Positions 6,922-7,258 of a DNA stretch of 7,258 nucleotides are shown piece after piece. Below the pieces are notes generated by a model. That model did not search any database. It had not been told where the DNA came from and was given only the letters and a program-made list of their open reading frames with translations. The position numbers and the translations under genes are program-made. Where the stretch lies: contig RFFY01000098.1 in NCBI GenBank assembly GCA_003697065.1, positions 1-7,258 of the forward strand, in the 5' to 3' direction. Position 1 is the first letter of the stretch. Every line of letters begins with the position of its first letter. The stretch comes from Actinomyces sp. (GTDB lineage: Bacteria > Actinomycetota > Acidimicrobiia > Acidimicrobiales > Aldehydirespiratoraceae).

Positions 6922-7258
6922 GGAGATCGTCTTCATCGTCGCCGCCGCCATCGCCCTCACGGGCGCCCTGGGGGTGGTCCTGTCCCGCAACCCCGTCCAC
7001 GCCGCCCTCTTTCTCGTCCAGACCCTGGTCGGCGTCGCCGTGCACTTCGTGCTGGCCGACGCCCACTTCCTCGCCGCCGTGCAGGTCATCGTCTACGCCG
7101 GCGCCATCGTCATCTTGTTCCTCTTCGTGATCATGCTCCTCGGCGTCGACCGGGCCGAGTCCCTGGGGGTCGAGCCCATCGCCGGGCAGAGGCCGGTGGC
7201 GGTGATCATCGGCGCCGGCCTCGTGGCCGCCTTGCTGACGGCGGGACTGGTGGCCACC
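6914..7258 (+). CDS. nuoJ: NADH-quinone oxidoreductase subunit J, 5' part (3' end outside window)
   Basis: This is the start of the ND6-type membrane subunit, which links the quinone-chamber subunit NuoH to the antiporter-like subunits. 115 residues are visible, with the frame still open at the window end. Translation from the GTG at 6914 gives MSEEIVFIVAAAIALTGALG, then RNPVHAALFLVQ (residues 25-36) and DAHFLAAVQVIVYAGAIVIL (49-68). The last continues into LFVIMLL. The YAGA segment (Tyr61 onward) matches the helix known in complex I structures for its pi-bulge. Hydrophobic segments at about 4-23, 29-47, 55-76 and 94-114 fit four membrane helices. The gene overlaps nuoI by 8 nt in another frame. 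An open frame from 6918 to 7130 in the same region is a shadow: it gives a Ser/Pro-rich product with no membrane character, while this frame carries the family motifs. Confidence 0.95.
   Translation, partial: MSEEIVFIVAAAIALTGALGVVLSRNPVHAALFLVQTLVGVAVHFVLADAHFLAAVQVIVYAGAIVILFLFVIMLLGVDRAESLGVEPIAGQRPVAVIIGAGLVAALLTAGLVAT

Noticed and set aside
6918..7130. 70-codon + strand frame overlapping the start of nuoJ
   Set aside because: It gives a Ser/Pro-rich product without membrane character. The frame starting at 6914 carries the NuoJ motifs and stays open to the window end.
1..7258. A novel system, mobile element, CRISPR array or RNA gene hidden in the window
   Set aside because: The whole window is covered end to end by seven overlapping complex I genes with intact family motifs. 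No direct-repeat arrays, tRNA-like folds, insertion-sequence ends or unexplained gaps were seen by eye.

Overview
The window is an internal piece of a nuo operon, encoding the proton-pumping NADH:quinone oxidoreductase (respiratory complex I, NDH-1). All genes are on the + strand, in the order nuoD (3' end only), nuoE, nuoF, nuoG, nuoH, nuoI, nuoJ (5' part only). No intergenic space is left: each gene overlaps the next by 4 nt (NTGA junctions), except nuoI/nuoJ, which overlap by 8 nt. All reading frames are intact, and I see no mobile element, CRISPR array, RNA gene, terminator or internal promoter.

Organism: DNA is very GC-rich (roughly 70% by eye), third codon positions are almost all G or C, and four of the six visible start codons are GTG. 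The separate 14-gene-type nuo order and the protein sequences suggest a high-GC actinobacterium, possibly Acidimicrobiia. The lineage is an inference from the look of the proteins and was not tested by a search.

Layout: 1-506 is the C-terminal part of NuoD, which contributes to the quinone site. 503-2601 is the NADH-dehydrogenase module NuoE (cluster N1a) and NuoF (FMN, NADH and cluster N3). 2598-5072 is NuoG, with clusters N1b, N5 and N4 (bound by the Cys set often labelled N6a/N4 in older naming) followed by a degenerate molybdopterin-oxidoreductase-like domain. 5069-6283 is membrane subunit NuoH, 6280-6921 is NuoI (two [4Fe-4S] clusters), and 6914-7258 begins the membrane subunit NuoJ. Electrons would flow from NADH to FMN in NuoF, along the clusters of NuoF, NuoG and NuoI, to quinone at the NuoB/NuoD/NuoH interface. 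NuoH and NuoJ connect this to the membrane proton pumps. The rest of the operon (nuoA-C upstream, nuoK-N downstream) should lie outside the window.

I found no undescribed system here. The points worth a second look are subunit-level: NuoG lacks all four cysteines of the optional N7 cluster; NuoF has Val in place of the usual Cys in its GAGAYxCGEE signature and a longer loop before the fourth N3 ligand; conserved C-terminal codons of NuoD double as the Shine-Dalgarno sequence of nuoE; and the nuoI/nuoJ junction carries a decoy copy of the otherwise uniform 4-nt overlap in the wrong frame.
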